A model generated the notes under the pieces. That model was not told the origin of the DNA, did no database searches, and worked only from the letters and a program-made list of their open reading frames with translations. A DNA stretch of 64,000 nucleotides from an uncultured Planktomarina sp. (GTDB lineage Bacteria > Pseudomonadota > Alphaproteobacteria > Rhodobacterales > Rhodobacteraceae): NCBI GenBank assembly GCA_905182455.1, contig CAJJBJ010000003.1, forward strand, positions 124,001 through 188,000, in the 5' to 3' direction. Of this stretch, positions 37,230-46,436 are shown piece after piece (positions within the stretch are counted from its first letter, which is position 1; the number at the start of each line of letters is the position of its first letter). The position numbers and the translations under genes were made by a program.

Positions 37230-38422
37230 GCCGCGGCCAAGGCCCGCGCTGCGGCATCCAATCCGCCCGGACCATGCGGGATATCCAAAGCAATCAAGCC
37301 CGCCTGAATAGAGCCAAGCGTGCCCATGATCATCTGCGCATTCACATGGCCCATATGACCAATGCGAAAAAACCCATCCGCATTTGGATCTTCGAGCGTT
37401 GCCATATTCAAGCCAATACCCAAGGTCAGGCCCGCTTGGTGCTCGGTCCAGCGGCGCAATCTCGTGCCGCTTGGGGCACCTATGGCCAAGGCGGTCACCG
37501 CACGACTGCGCAAGGCGGGATCAGCGATATTCATCGTCAACGGCCCACCTTGACCCCAGGCGAAACAGGCCGCCCAAACTGCGCTGGCCAAGGCCTCATG
37601 GCGCGCCCAAATCTGTGGCAACTCTTCTTCGCGGATCATATCCAAGGCTTCACGCAGCCCAAGCAAATGCTGAGTGGGGGCCGTACCACAAAAGTATTTA
37701 TAGTAAAGATCAGGCTCAACTCTTGGGTTCCAATCCCAATAGGCGCTGACCCGCTCCATGGCATTGCGCACCGCTGCGGCTTTGTCTGAGAAAAAGACAA
37801 AAGCAATGCCGGGGGGAGTCATTAAACCTTTTTGGCAGGCAGAGACCATAATATCGACGCCCCAGTCATCCATTCTAAACTCGTCACAACCGAGACTTGC
37901 AATGCAATCTACCATCAACAACGCGTTGTGGCCGCTGGCGTCTATGGCACCGCGCAGGGCTGAAATATCATTGCGCACTGAGGTTGACGTATCCACGTGC
38001 ACCGCCATCACAGCTTTGATCCGACCGGCGGTATCGGCGCGCAGATGGTCACGCACACGGTCCATATCAATAGTATCACGACCGCCGAAGTCGATGGTTT
38101 CCACAGTAATGCCGAGGCTGCTGGCCATCTCACCCCAACCCACGCAAAAGCGGCCCGTTGCCAAAACCAGCACCCTATCACCCACCGCCAAGACATTGGA
38201 CACCGCTGCTTCCCAAGCTCCATGACCATTCGCGATATAAATTACAGCATGTCCTGCGGTACCGGCAACATATTTCAAATCTGGGATCAAACTATGTGTC
38301 ATCTCGATCAACCCGCCCTCATAGATATTTGGGCAGGGTTGGTGCATGGCTTGCAGCACACGATCGGGCATGACCGAAGGGCCAGGAATTGCGAGATATT
38401 GACGACCTTGAGAGAGTGACAT
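37226..38422 (-). CDS. Class V aminotransferase (alanine/serine--glyoxylate type)
   Basis: A 398-residue PLP enzyme. GRQYLAIPGPSVMPDRVLQA, IANGHGAWEAAVSNVLAVGD, VDTSTSVRND, LLMVDCIASLGCDEFRMDDW and the PLP-lysine segment SACQKGLMTPPGIAFVFF fit the alanine-glyoxylate / serine-glyoxylate group. It would transaminate glyoxylate to glycine. The start at 38422 (MSLSQGRQYL) fits the family. It is convergent with the HisC-like gene and shares its stop (CTAG, 37226-37229). Whether it prefers serine or alanine is not visible. Confidence 0.88.
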   Translation of the reverse strand: MSLSQGRQYLAIPGPSVMPDRVLQAMHQPCPNIYEGGLIEMTHSLIPDLKYVAGTAGHAVIYIANGHGAWEAAVSNVLAVGDRVLVLATGRFCVGWGEMASSLGITVETIDFGGRDTIDMDRVRDHLRADTAGRIKAVMAVHVDTSTSVRNDISALRGAIDASGHNALLMVDCIASLGCDEFRMDDWGVDIMVSACQKGLMTPPGIAFVFFSDKAAAVRNAMERVSAYWDWNPRVEPDLYYKYFCGTAPTQHLLGLREALDMIREEELPQIWARHEALASAVWAACFAWGQGGPLTMNIADPALRSRAVTALAIGAPSGTRLRRWTEHQAGLTLGIGLNMATLEDPNADGFFRIGHMGHVNAQMIMGTLGSIQAGLIALDIPHGPGGLDAAARALAAA

Positions 38423-38525
38423 GATATAAGACCTATAATGAGATATCTTATCGGTATTCGCGGTTTGCAGCCGGGTCAACCAGCCTTCACTTGCAGGAGC
38501 GCTGACAAAGCACTAACAGGCGAAT

Positions 38526-40292
38526 ATGGACATTAAATCATCATCTGCCAAAGACATTAACCAACGCAAGCTATTTGTCTGGCTGTGGCAAGGCTATCTG
38601 CGCCGGCATGTTTGGGTATTATCCTTCATCGTGGTGCTGATGATGATCGAAGGCAGCATGGTGGGCGGATTGGCCTGGATGATGCAGCCCCTATTCGACG
38701 GCGTGTTCGTCGGCGGCAGCTATGCGCAACTTTGGGTCATTGGCGCGATTGTATTTGGCTTATTTCTTGCCCGTGGTATTTTGTCAGTAGTGCACCGGGT
38801 TTTGATGACAAAAATCGCCAAGCAATCGGTGGCTGATCTGCAAAATGATCTTTTGAAGCACCTTTTGCGCTTGGATATGGGTTTTTTCGCGAAGCATGCT
38901 CCGGGCTATTTAATGGAACGCGTCAATGGCGATGTACAGGCAGTTGGCGACATTTGGGCGCTTCTCGTGCGTGGTGCGGCCCGCGATTTCATTGGTTTGA
39001 TTTCCCTATTCGCTGTAATGTTGTCCATTGATTGGCTGTGGACCCTTATGGCGCTGATGGGAGCACCTTTGCTGTTGGGCCCGTCTTTGATTGCACAGCG
39101 CTACACCCGCAAACAAGCAGTTAAGGCCCGAGATGTAGCAGCCAATATGGCCACACGGCTCAATGAAGCCTTTCACGGCGTCGGCACCATCAAGCTTAAT
39201 GGGCTTGAGCGCTATTATGCCGACCGCTACCACACTCTGACAAAAAGACAGATTCAAGTTGAGGTGAAAACCTTATTTGGCACAGCGGTGATCCCTTCCT
39301 TAGTGGATATCATGAGCGGCATTGGCTTTGCAGTTGTAATTATTTATGGCGGGTATGAAATTATCAGCGGCGCTAAATCTGTCGGCCAATTTATGGCCTT
39401 TTTCAGCGCGCTTGGCTTGGCTTTTGAGCCTTTGCGCCGTTTGGCAGGGATCACAGGTTTGATCAATGCGGCCTCAGTGTCCATCCAACGGATGCGCGAT
39501 ATCTTCGGTCAAAAGCCCCAATTACTTGGCCCAGACGCTCCAAAACATTTTACTGCGACCGGCGATATTGAATTTAAGAATGTAAGCCTGAGTTTTGACG
39601 ACATGCTGGTCTTGAACGATATTTCATTCGTGGCCTTAGCAGGCAAAACCACCGCTTTGGTCGGCGCCTCGGGTGCTGGCAAAACCACGATATTCAATGC
39701 TTTGACCCGGCTCTACGCCCACAACTCTGGTAAGATTACAGTCTCTGGCGTGTCCAATGACGAAATTGATCCCGGTGCACTTCGGGCCAGTATCTCTGTG
39801 GTGTCGCAAGACAGCTTGCTTTTTGACGAAACGCTTAGCGACAATATCGTCCTAGATGCTGTCGATATTGATCCCAAAAAGCTGGAAGGTGTCATAGCAG
39901 CGGCCCATATCACTGACTTTCTGCCAACCCTGCCCAACGGGATAGATACAGAGGTTGGGCCACGCGGCTCCAATCTATCAGGCGGTCAACGTCAACGGGT
40001 GGCCATCGCACGGGCTTTGCTCCGCGACACCCCGATTTTGCTGTTGGATGAGGCCACCTCAGCGCTGGACACAAAATCCGAAGTCTTGGTGCAAAATGCG
40101 CTAGAAAAACTCGCACAAAACCGCACTACATTGGTGATCGCTCATAGGCTCTCGACCATTGTGGCTGCAGATCAGATCATTGTGATGGACAACGGCCGTA
40201 TTATTGAGCGTGGCAACCATGCGGAATTGATCGCATTGGGTGGTTATTATTCCGACTTATGCAGAATTCAGTTTGGCGGCTCTGAAGGCTGA
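38526..40292 (+). CDS. ABC exporter, MsbA-like fused permease-ATPase
   Basis: A 588-residue half-transporter with six predicted transmembrane segments in residues about 30-300 (for example WVIGAIVFGLFLARGILSVV) and a nucleotide-binding domain. Walker A is VGASGAGKTT, the signature LSGGQRQRVAIARALLRD, Walker B ILLLDEATSALD and the switch His IAHRLSTIV. It would dimerise and export lipid A, lipid or another hydrophobic molecule; the substrate is inferred from family. Downstream convergent GT2 gene overlaps by 25 bp. It has no accessory protein nearby. Confidence 0.93.
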   Translation: MDIKSSSAKDINQRKLFVWLWQGYLRRHVWVLSFIVVLMMIEGSMVGGLAWMMQPLFDGVFVGGSYAQLWVIGAIVFGLFLARGILSVVHRVLMTKIAKQSVADLQNDLLKHLLRLDMGFFAKHAPGYLMERVNGDVQAVGDIWALLVRGAARDFIGLISLFAVMLSIDWLWTLMALMGAPLLLGPSLIAQRYTRKQAVKARDVAANMATRLNEAFHGVGTIKLNGLERYYADRYHTLTKRQIQVEVKTLFGTAVIPSLVDIMSGIGFAVVIIYGGYEIISGAKSVGQFMAFFSALGLAFEPLRRLAGITGLINAASVSIQRMRDIFGQKPQLLGPDAPKHFTATGDIEFKNVSLSFDDMLVLNDISFVALAGKTTALVGASGAGKTTIFNALTRLYAHNSGKITVSGVSNDEIDPGALRASISVVSQDSLLFDETLSDNIVLDAVDIDPKKLEGVIAAAHITDFLPTLPNGIDTEVGPRGSNLSGGQRQRVAIARALLRDTPILLLDEATSALDTKSEVLVQNALEKLAQNRTTLVIAHRLSTIVAADQIIVMDNGRIIERGNHAELIALGGYYSDLCRIQFGGSEG

Positions 40293-40957
40293 TAGGCCCG
40301 CACCAGATCTTCTGGCTTAGCCCCGGCCAAATACCGCATCAGCAAGATCAGGTTTTTGGCCCCACGGCGCATCCAACCTTGTTGTTGATATTTTTTTGCC
40401 CCAGTGAAGGCTTGGGCGCGTATCCGGCGCACCCGCTGGGCAAGCGCGCAGACCAAAGCCACATCCTCCATCAAAGGTTGATCAAGATAGCCACCTGCGG
40501 CATCATAGTCTTTGTGGCGCAACAACAGCCCCTGATCACCATAAGGAAGGCGTAGCACATCGGTGCGCAGATTGGCCCATGCCGCCACCAGCTTTGCTGC
40601 TATGCCTGGGGCTTTAAATGCCAAGGAAAAACACAGTGGGCCTTCGTGCATCCGTTTTTGCACCTCTCGAGCCCAACCGTTCTGCAAAATCGTATCCGAA
40701 TGCAAAACCATCACCCACTCCCCCCGCGAAGCCGCCACGCCGCGGCGCAGCTGCCCACCGCGTGAGGTGGCGCCAGCTATGACCTCGGCCCCCCAAGCCT
40801 CAGCAATGACCCGCGTGGCGTCGTTCGAGCCGCCATCAGTGACGACGACCTCACAGATCAAACCTGCGTCCAGCCCCTCCATCAGCGACAGCAGGGTGGC
40901 CGGAAGAGAGCACGCAGAATTGAGCGTCGGAATGACAATTGAAATCGGTGCGGACAT
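40268..40957 (-). CDS. Family 2 glycosyltransferase (TIGR04283-like)
   Basis: A 229-residue GT-A glycosyltransferase. ISIVIPTLNSACSLPATL is the nucleotide-binding strand, EVVVTDGGSNDATRVIAEAW the DGGSND motif and VMVLHSDT the metal-binding HSD motif, followed by GDQGLLLRHKDYDAAGGYLD. It lacks a membrane segment. The length and the GDQG motif fit the TIGR04283 group, often near rSAM/selenium genes, but none is seen here. The start is at 40957 (MSAPISIVIP); the ORF extends upstream to 41047. It overlaps the ABC exporter gene by 25 bp at the 3' end. Confidence 0.85.
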   Translation of the reverse strand: MSAPISIVIPTLNSACSLPATLLSLMEGLDAGLICEVVVTDGGSNDATRVIAEAWGAEVIAGATSRGGQLRRGVAASRGEWVMVLHSDTILQNGWAREVQKRMHEGPLCFSLAFKAPGIAAKLVAAWANLRTDVLRLPYGDQGLLLRHKDYDAAGGYLDQPLMEDVALVCALAQRVRRIRAQAFTGAKKYQQQGWMRRGAKNLILLMRYLAGAKPEDLVRAYQPSEPPN

Positions 40958-41018
40958 GTGGCCTCTGGCTTTGCTGTGAAAACAGATTATATGGAAGTGT
41001 GAACCGAAGGAACAGCCC

Positions 41019-41750
41019 ATGGCCCAGCCCGAACACCCCCGCGGCATACTTCAAGTGACCGGCGATGACCGGATCAGCTTTTTGCAAAATTTGGTGACCA
41101 ATGATATTTCGAGCCAGGGACTGCATTACACGGCCTTGCTGACCCCTCAAGGGAAATTCCTAGCAGATTTCTTCGTGCTGGTTCGAGAAGGTGATATCTT
41201 AATTGATGTTGCCGACACATTGCAGCCAAGCCTGTTATCGCGGTTGAGCATGTACCGGCTCCGCGCGAACGTGGAAATAGCGCCTATGACGTGTCCGGTC
41301 AACTGCGGTTTGGGACCTGTGCCGAAAGGTGCGTTCCCCGATCCACGGACCCCAGCCATGGGCTGGCGGGCCTATGGGGCGCAAGACAGCGATGTGATTG
41401 ACTGGCGCGCCCTGCGTGTGGAGCATATCATTCCTGAAACCGGCCTTGAGCTGGAGCCTGATCGTTTCATCTTGGAGATGGATTTTGAGCGTCTCAATGG
41501 TGTAGATTTCAAGAAGGGCTGCTATGTTGGTCAAGAGATCGTAGCGCGTATGAAGCACAAAACCGAGCTGCGCAAAGGTCTCCGCCAAGTAAAAATCAGC
41601 GGATCCGCACCCAGTGGCACCCCTATTATAGCCAATAAAAAACCCGCTGGTTTGATTTATACACAGCACGGCGGGCTCGCTTTGGCTTATCTGCGCTTTG
41701 ATCGCATCTCAGACCATATGACGGCAGGGGACGCAATCGTCACCGTTTAG
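41019..41750 (+). CDS. ygfZ: YgfZ/GcvT-fold folate-binding protein
   Basis: A 243-residue tetrahydrofolate-binding protein of the YgfZ (IbaG/GcvT-like) family, which supports repair of Fe-S enzymes such as MiaB. The signature [20 protein letters not shown] is complete (the Cys is essential in YgfZ), and the N-terminal [15 protein letters not shown] is typical. AAGGA precedes the ATG. It overlaps the efp stop by 4 bases. Overlap with the convergent efp gene and shared stop TTAG are described under findings. Confidence 0.92.
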   Translation: MAQPEHPRGILQVTGDDRISFLQNLVTNDISSQGLHYTALLTPQGKFLADFFVLVREGDILIDVADTLQPSLLSRLSMYRLRANVEIAPMTCPVNCGLGPVPKGAFPDPRTPAMGWRAYGAQDSDVIDWRALRVEHIIPETGLELEPDRFILEMDFERLNGVDFKKGCYVGQEIVARMKHKTELRKGLRQVKISGSAPSGTPIIANKKPAGLIYTQHGGLALAYLRFDRISDHMTAGDAIVTV

Positions 41751-42310
41751 GCGCGTTCGGTATATTCCATAGAGATTGTGTCCACGATGATCATCTCATC
41801 TTGGCCCACAAACGGAGGCACCATAACCTTGATGCCATTATCCAAGATCGCAGGTTTGAAAGAATTGGCGGCGGTCTGCCCCTTAACCACAGGTTCTGTC
41901 TCCACAATCATGCAGGTTACTTTTTGCGGCAACGACGCGTGCAGCGCTTCTTCTTCGTGATATTCAATTTGCACCGTCATACCGTCTTGTAAAAAGGGGC
42001 GCCGATCCCCGAGCAATTCTGCTGGCAGCTCAATCTGGTCATAGGTTTCCATATCCATGAACACCAACATACCGTCATTCTCATACAGGAACTGCTGATC
42101 TTTTTGCTCCAAACGGACCTTCTCGACCTTATCGGCAGAGCGAAACCGCTCGTTAAGTTTTGATCCATTGCGCAGATTGCGCATTTCCACCTGAGCGAAG
42201 GCTCCGCCTTTACCGGGTTTGACGTGATCGACCTTAACAGCGCTCCACAGACCACCATTGTGCTCCAGCACGTTTCCGATGCGTATTTCGTTTCCGTTAA
42301 TCTTTGGCAT
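41747..42310 (-). CDS. efp: Efp, elongation factor P
   Basis: A 187-residue EF-P with three OB-like domains. It relieves ribosome stalling at polyproline. The modified-lysine loop is [17 protein letters not shown], with the Lys of PGKGG the likely target of EpmA/EpmB or another route; those modification genes are not in this window. The middle domain [18 protein letters not shown] and third domain [19 protein letters not shown] are complete. A sigma-70-like promoter lies at 42353-42382. Confidence 0.97.
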   Translation of the reverse strand: MPKINGNEIRIGNVLEHNGGLWSAVKVDHVKPGKGGAFAQVEMRNLRNGSKLNERFRSADKVEKVRLEQKDQQFLYENDGMLVFMDMETYDQIELPAELLGDRRPFLQDGMTVQIEYHEEEALHASLPQKVTCMIVETEPVVKGQTAANSFKPAILDNGIKVMVPPFVGQDEMIIVDTISMEYTERA

Positions 42311-42352
42311 TTATAGAACCTTAGGCAAAAGGTTGAAATTGACTTAATCCAG

Positions 42353-42382
42353 CCTATATCGAAGCCACTATTGTTGTTTCAA
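42353..42382 (-). promoter_or_regulatory. Possible sigma-70 promoter of efp
   Basis: On the minus strand TTGAAA (42382-42377) is followed after 18 bases by TATAGG (42358-42353), 42 bp upstream of the efp start. This fits a housekeeping promoter; a sigma-32 reading fails because the -10 does not match CCCCATNT. Confidence 0.35.
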
Positions 42383-42525
42383 GCCTAGAGAAGGAGACGA
42401 CGACCGGTCAAGCTATGCACTCAGCGCATGGCAGGCATTCCAAAAGAGCGCACCCGAATCGGTTTAGTTGCTTCATAAGAGGCCAACAATGAAAAGTTCA
42501 AGTGTAAGAATTAAAAGGATACCAG

Positions 42526-42837
42526 ATGAAAGATTTCGTCGACGGAAACGCCTTTAACAACGAACAGGGCAACCGCGCCCGTAAACTATTTGCAGCCGTT
42601 GTCTTGGCAGCACTGGATGACGCGATCGCGGATGATAAGAAATATGGCAATGGTCCCGAGCAAATCGCTCGCTGGGCGCGCTCTCGTGATGGCCGCGAAG
42701 TTCTATCTTGCGCTGGCATCGACCCTAATGAGCGTGTCGTCTCCGGCCTGATGGATTTTGTAGGCAAAGGAATTCGCACCTCAGTGGCTTTGAGCCGTGA
42801 AGAAAGCGAACGCCGTCAGCAGGCAGAAGCCGCCTAA
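42526..42837 (+). CDS. Conserved Rhodobacterales protein (DUF6280-like)
   Basis: A 103-residue soluble, mostly helical protein: MKDFVDGNAFNNEQGNRARK, LFAAVVLAALDDAIADDKKY, GNGPEQIARWARSRDGREVL and AGIDPNERVVSGLMDFVGKG. It ends in a charged tail (SREESERRQQAEAA). This looks like a small conserved family in Rhodobacterales with no known function. AAAGGAT precedes the ATG. It is monocistronic and followed by a strong terminator. Confidence 0.7.
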   Translation: MKDFVDGNAFNNEQGNRARKLFAAVVLAALDDAIADDKKYGNGPEQIARWARSRDGREVLSCAGIDPNERVVSGLMDFVGKGIRTSVALSREESERRQQAEAA

Positions 42838-42861
42838 ACCAATCAATTTGGATACGTTACA

Positions 42862-42887
42862 AAAGCGCGCCCAAAGGGGCGCGCTTT
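42862..42887 (+). terminator. Intrinsic terminator after the DUF6280-like gene
   Basis: AAAGCGCGCCC (42862-42872) pairs perfectly with GGGCGCGCTTT (42877-42887) around a 4-base loop. The stem itself ends in TTT and begins with AAA, so it can function in either orientation. Confidence 0.75.
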
Positions 42888-43002
42888 GCGTTTGAACTCT
42901 GAATCCCTGATATCCTGTGCCGCAAAAAAATAATTTATCAGCCACATTCAAGGTGTTTCTTTCGGCCTGAGTTCAGTATGCAAAGCCTAGGGAGCGTGGC
43001 AA

Positions 43003-44460
43003 ATGACCAAAGCGATCATGATTCAAGGAGCCGGTTCAAACGTTGGCAAATCCATGCTGGTGGCTGGGATCTGTCGTGCCTTGGTCAAACGCGGGTATTC
43101 CGTCGCACCTTTCAAGCCGCAAAACATGTCAAACAACGCGGCTGTGACGGTTGATGGCGGCGAGATTGGCCGGTCGCAAGCCTTGCAAGCCATGGCCTGT
43201 AAGCGGCCGGCAATTGTGGATATGAACCCCGTATTGCTCAAACCCGAAACAGACATTGGAGCGCAAGTGATTGTGCAGGGTCATCGCATGGCCACAGTCA
43301 AAGCCCGCGAATACTCAAAACTAAAACCACAGTTGATGCCAAAGGTGCTGGCGTCCTTCCACCGCCTCGCCAAAACTGTTGATTATGTGATCATTGAAGG
43401 TGCAGGTAGCCCGGCAGAAATCAATCTCCGCTCCGGTGATATCGCTAATATGGGCTTTGCCGAAGCCGCCAACGTGCCAGTCGTCTTGATCGGCGACATT
43501 GACCGAGGCGGTGTGATTGCACAAATGGTGGGGACTTATGTGGTTTTGCCGCCCGAAGATCGCGACCGGATCACCGGCTTTGCCATCAATAAATTTCGCG
43601 GCGATGTCTCGCTGTTCGACGATGGGATGATCACCATCGCGCACAAGACCAGCTGGCGCAATCTGGGCGTCTTACCGTGGTTTGCTGACGCTTGGAAATT
43701 ACCTGCCGAAGATGTAATGGACATCGCCACAAGACCCGGCGGTGAGATCAAGATCGCAGTCCCGCGTTTGGGACGCATTGCCAATTTCGACGACTTGGAT
43801 CCACTGGTGGCTGAACCCAATGTAACAGTTGAGATCATTGAGCAGGGCCAAACCCTGCCCGGTGATGCTGCTATGGTGATCCTACCGGGCAGTAAATCAA
43901 CCATTAGTGATTTGGAAAACTTCCGCGCCAATGGCTGGGATATTGATCTGCAAGCGCATCACCGTCGTGGCGGAAAAATCATTGGCATCTGTGGAGGCTA
44001 TCAGATGTTAGGACGTAAAATACATGATCCTGAAGGGATTGAAGGGGCGGCATGCTCGGTTGAGGGATTGGGATATTTGGACATTGAAACCACAATGACC
44101 CCAAAAAAGAACCTGTCCTTGACCAAAGCCCATACAGTTACCAATCAAACGCCTGTGCATGGCTACGAAATCCATCTTGGCAAAACCACAGGGCCAGATT
44201 GCTACACCCCATGGTTGCAGCTGACAGATCGCCCTGAGGGGGCCATGTCGTCAGATCAGAGCGTGCGCGGATGTTATTTGCACGGTCTATTCGCCTCCGA
44301 CAGCTTTCGCGCCGAAATTTTGGCAGAGATTGGCACCAGATCACAGCTCACCTCCTACGACACAACTGTGCATGAGACTTTGGACCAATTGGCCAGTTTC
44401 ATTGAGCAGCATATGGATGTGGAAGGGCTTATATCACTGGCGGGCGAGGTTGCGCCGTAG
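43003..44460 (+). CDS. cobQ: CobQ, cobyric acid synthase (glutamine-hydrolysing)
   Basis: A 485-residue enzyme that amidates adenosyl-cobyrinic a,c-diamide to adenosyl-cobyric acid using glutamine and ATP. The N-terminal P-loop-like domain has IMIQGAGSNVGKSMLVAGIC, KPQNMSNNAAVTVDGGEIGR and IEGAGSPAEINL; the C-terminal amidotransferase domain has IGICGGYQMLGRKI with the nucleophilic Cys and CYLHGLF with the His. Length is normal. A CTAGGGAGCGTGG site precedes the start. cobT and cobS lie 33 kb to the left. Confidence 0.97.
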   Translation: MTKAIMIQGAGSNVGKSMLVAGICRALVKRGYSVAPFKPQNMSNNAAVTVDGGEIGRSQALQAMACKRPAIVDMNPVLLKPETDIGAQVIVQGHRMATVKAREYSKLKPQLMPKVLASFHRLAKTVDYVIIEGAGSPAEINLRSGDIANMGFAEAANVPVVLIGDIDRGGVIAQMVGTYVVLPPEDRDRITGFAINKFRGDVSLFDDGMITIAHKTSWRNLGVLPWFADAWKLPAEDVMDIATRPGGEIKIAVPRLGRIANFDDLDPLVAEPNVTVEIIEQGQTLPGDAAMVILPGSKSTISDLENFRANGWDIDLQAHHRRGGKIIGICGGYQMLGRKIHDPEGIEGAACSVEGLGYLDIETTMTPKKNLSLTKAHTVTNQTPVHGYEIHLGKTTGPDCYTPWLQLTDRPEGAMSSDQSVRGCYLHGLFASDSFRAEILAEIGTRSQLTSYDTTVHETLDQLASFIEQHMDVEGLISLAGEVAP

Positions 44461-44466
44461 CTTTGG

Positions 44467-44970
44467 CTAGTCTTTGCCGGCTGGAGAAGTTTTTTCAGCA
44501 AGTTTTTTGCTGATCATCGACCTGACAGCTTTCGAAATATCATCACCCAAAGGCCCGGCGATAGCCTCACGCAACGAGGCTATTAACTGCCTGTATTGCC
44601 AATCATACGCCTCAGCTTCTGCATCAAAGCTGTTACCCTCAGCCGAGCTCAAATCATAGCCCGATATCGAGATTTCAACATTGGACAGAACGGCTGCAAT
44701 GCATTGCTCCAAGCCGGCGCGGGCTTTGTTGTCTTGATCAGCCGCCTGTTTTGATTTTGGCTTGGCCAGCCTGAGCGGTTTTGCTTGGATTGGTTTTATC
44801 TGCGCTGCGGCTGACAATACAAAAGGCTTTTGCGCATTGGGTTTTGGCACAAGTTGATCAGCGGTCAGCACCAGCGGCTTTGACGGTTGCGTGGTTTTTT
44901 TTGAGGCGACTGAGAGCTGCGCAGACAACACCAATTTTTCAGTTTTTGAATGTGCGTTCTCATCTGCCAT
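44467..44970 (-). CDS. Hypothetical acidic protein with repeated L-V-L motifs
   Basis: A 167-residue soluble protein preceded by GGAAAGGAT. Its N-terminal half carries four similar motifs, KLVLSAQLSV, PLVLTADQLV, PFVLSAAAQI and PLRLAKP, separated by charged Ser/Thr/Lys/Pro linkers, so it may be disordered. The C-terminal half is helical (ARAGLEQCIAAVLSNVEISI, AYDWQYRQLIASLREAIAGP, ISKAVRSMISKKLAEKT). I do not recognise a defined family beyond similar roseobacter proteins. Its stop faces cobQ by 6 bp. tolC and pcm are on the same strand, upstream. Confidence 0.6.
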   Translation of the reverse strand: MADENAHSKTEKLVLSAQLSVASKKTTQPSKPLVLTADQLVPKPNAQKPFVLSAAAQIKPIQAKPLRLAKPKSKQAADQDNKARAGLEQCIAAVLSNVEISISGYDLSSAEGNSFDAEAEAYDWQYRQLIASLREAIAGPLGDDISKAVRSMISKKLAEKTSPAGKD

Positions 44971-45034
44971 GTCTGATCCTTTCCATCTGGCCAAACACTG
45001 TCAAAAACTGAGACTCAGGCGACCGGCAATAAAA

Positions 45035-46399
45035 TTAATTTCCAGCCAAACCCCTAAGAACCCTGTCCAAGGCCGCGCCTTGTGTGCTTCTCGCTGTCGG
45101 TGCCGTTTTCACCAAATTATAATATTCTACCGGATTATAGGTTTTGACTCCAAGGTTCAGCGATGCAGCCGTCAATTTACCCATTGAGGCCAAAACCGTA
45201 TAGGCGGCAATTTGCTCATCAATACTGGCAGAAATCCGGCTGACGCGGGCATCGAGCAATTCCTGTTCTGCATTCAACACATCCAGAGTGGTCCTTGCAC
45301 CGAGGGAGGCCTCTTCGCGCACACCGCGAAACGCCACACTGGCCGCCTGGATCTGAAGATCTGTCGCCTCACCGCTGGCGCGTGCCACATCCAAAAGCAC
45401 AAAAGAGTTACGCACCAATTGGTCAATATTCAAACGGGTTACATGCAGTTCCGCCCGTGTGGCATCCCGTTGGGCCATGGCCGCGCGAGAAGCTGATGCA
45501 ATCGCACCACCACTGTAAATCGGGCCCCCAGCCGTCACGCTTAAGCTACGCGACAAACCATTGGCCGAATCCGTATCCTTCAAACCCGCAGCGCCAGACA
45601 ATGTGAAACGGTTGGACAGCTGTGCAATCTTCAAGTTCAACTCCGACGCCGCGACCGCATGCTGCATGCGTTTCAGAGCTGGATGATTGGCCTGCGCCAT
45701 TGCAATGGCAGCCGCCACATCATTGGGTAAATCAGGCAGGCTTGCAGGTGTGATCAAGTTGCCAGGCTTGCGCCCGACAACCGCTTGGAATTCCGCGGCG
45801 GCCTTGGCCAAATCGCCTTCTGCTGCGGCAAATCCTGCACGCGCGCTGGCCAAACGGGCCTCAGCAAGCGCCACATCGGTGCGGGTCACTTCGCCCACTT
45901 CAAAACGGTCTTGAGCGGCGCGGAGTTCTTGAACAATTAACTCAACATTCGCAGAGCGCAGCGAGACAAATTCAACAGCTCGACGATATTTCATATGCGC
46001 GTTGACCGCCCGCAAGAGAACATCTTGCTCGATCGATATCAGAGATTGACGGGTCGTCAAAACGGTCTCTTTGAGGGAGTCTGTTTTCAGATCGGATTGA
46101 CCAAAATCATACAAAAGCCAAGATGCGCTCAAACTTGTGACAAGCGAATTGGGATCACCAACGCCTGCGGAACTGTAGGAATATTTAGAGCTCCAGCTGA
46201 TCACTGGACGCAGAGCAGCAACCGCGCCTGCAACCTTTTCATCCGCCGCACGTAGCAAGGCTCGATTTTGCACCAATAGACCGCTGTTTTGATAGGCATT
46301 GCGCAGGCTGTCGCTCAGGCTGTCTGCAGCCCCGACAGAGGGCGCAGTCAAGATCAAAAGAGCCGCACAGGTTACCTCAGCAAATTTTCGTCCAAACAT
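45035..46399 (-). CDS. TolC family outer membrane efflux protein
   Basis: A 454-residue protein with a signal peptide (VTCAALLILTAPSVGAADS) and long amphipathic coiled-coil helices characteristic of TolC, with two internally similar halves (for example LSDSLRNAYQNSGLLVQNRA and VAAAIAMAQANHPALKRMQH). It forms a trimeric channel across the outer membrane for type I secretion or RND efflux. The start at 46399 (MFGRKFAEVT) is chosen because the longer ORF to 46453 adds a non-signal stretch. It follows pcm with a 37-bp gap and is probably in its operon. No inner-membrane partner is present. Confidence 0.9.
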   Translation of the reverse strand: MFGRKFAEVTCAALLILTAPSVGAADSLSDSLRNAYQNSGLLVQNRALLRAADEKVAGAVAALRPVISWSSKYSYSSAGVGDPNSLVTSLSASWLLYDFGQSDLKTDSLKETVLTTRQSLISIEQDVLLRAVNAHMKYRRAVEFVSLRSANVELIVQELRAAQDRFEVGEVTRTDVALAEARLASARAGFAAAEGDLAKAAAEFQAVVGRKPGNLITPASLPDLPNDVAAAIAMAQANHPALKRMQHAVAASELNLKIAQLSNRFTLSGAAGLKDTDSANGLSRSLSVTAGGPIYSGGAIASASRAAMAQRDATRAELHVTRLNIDQLVRNSFVLLDVARASGEATDLQIQAASVAFRGVREEASLGARTTLDVLNAEQELLDARVSRISASIDEQIAAYTVLASMGKLTAASLNLGVKTYNPVEYYNLVKTAPTARSTQGAALDRVLRGLAGN

Positions 46400-46436
46400 C
46401 ACATGCCCCCCAGGCAAAAGAATCATCTCGCAACAC

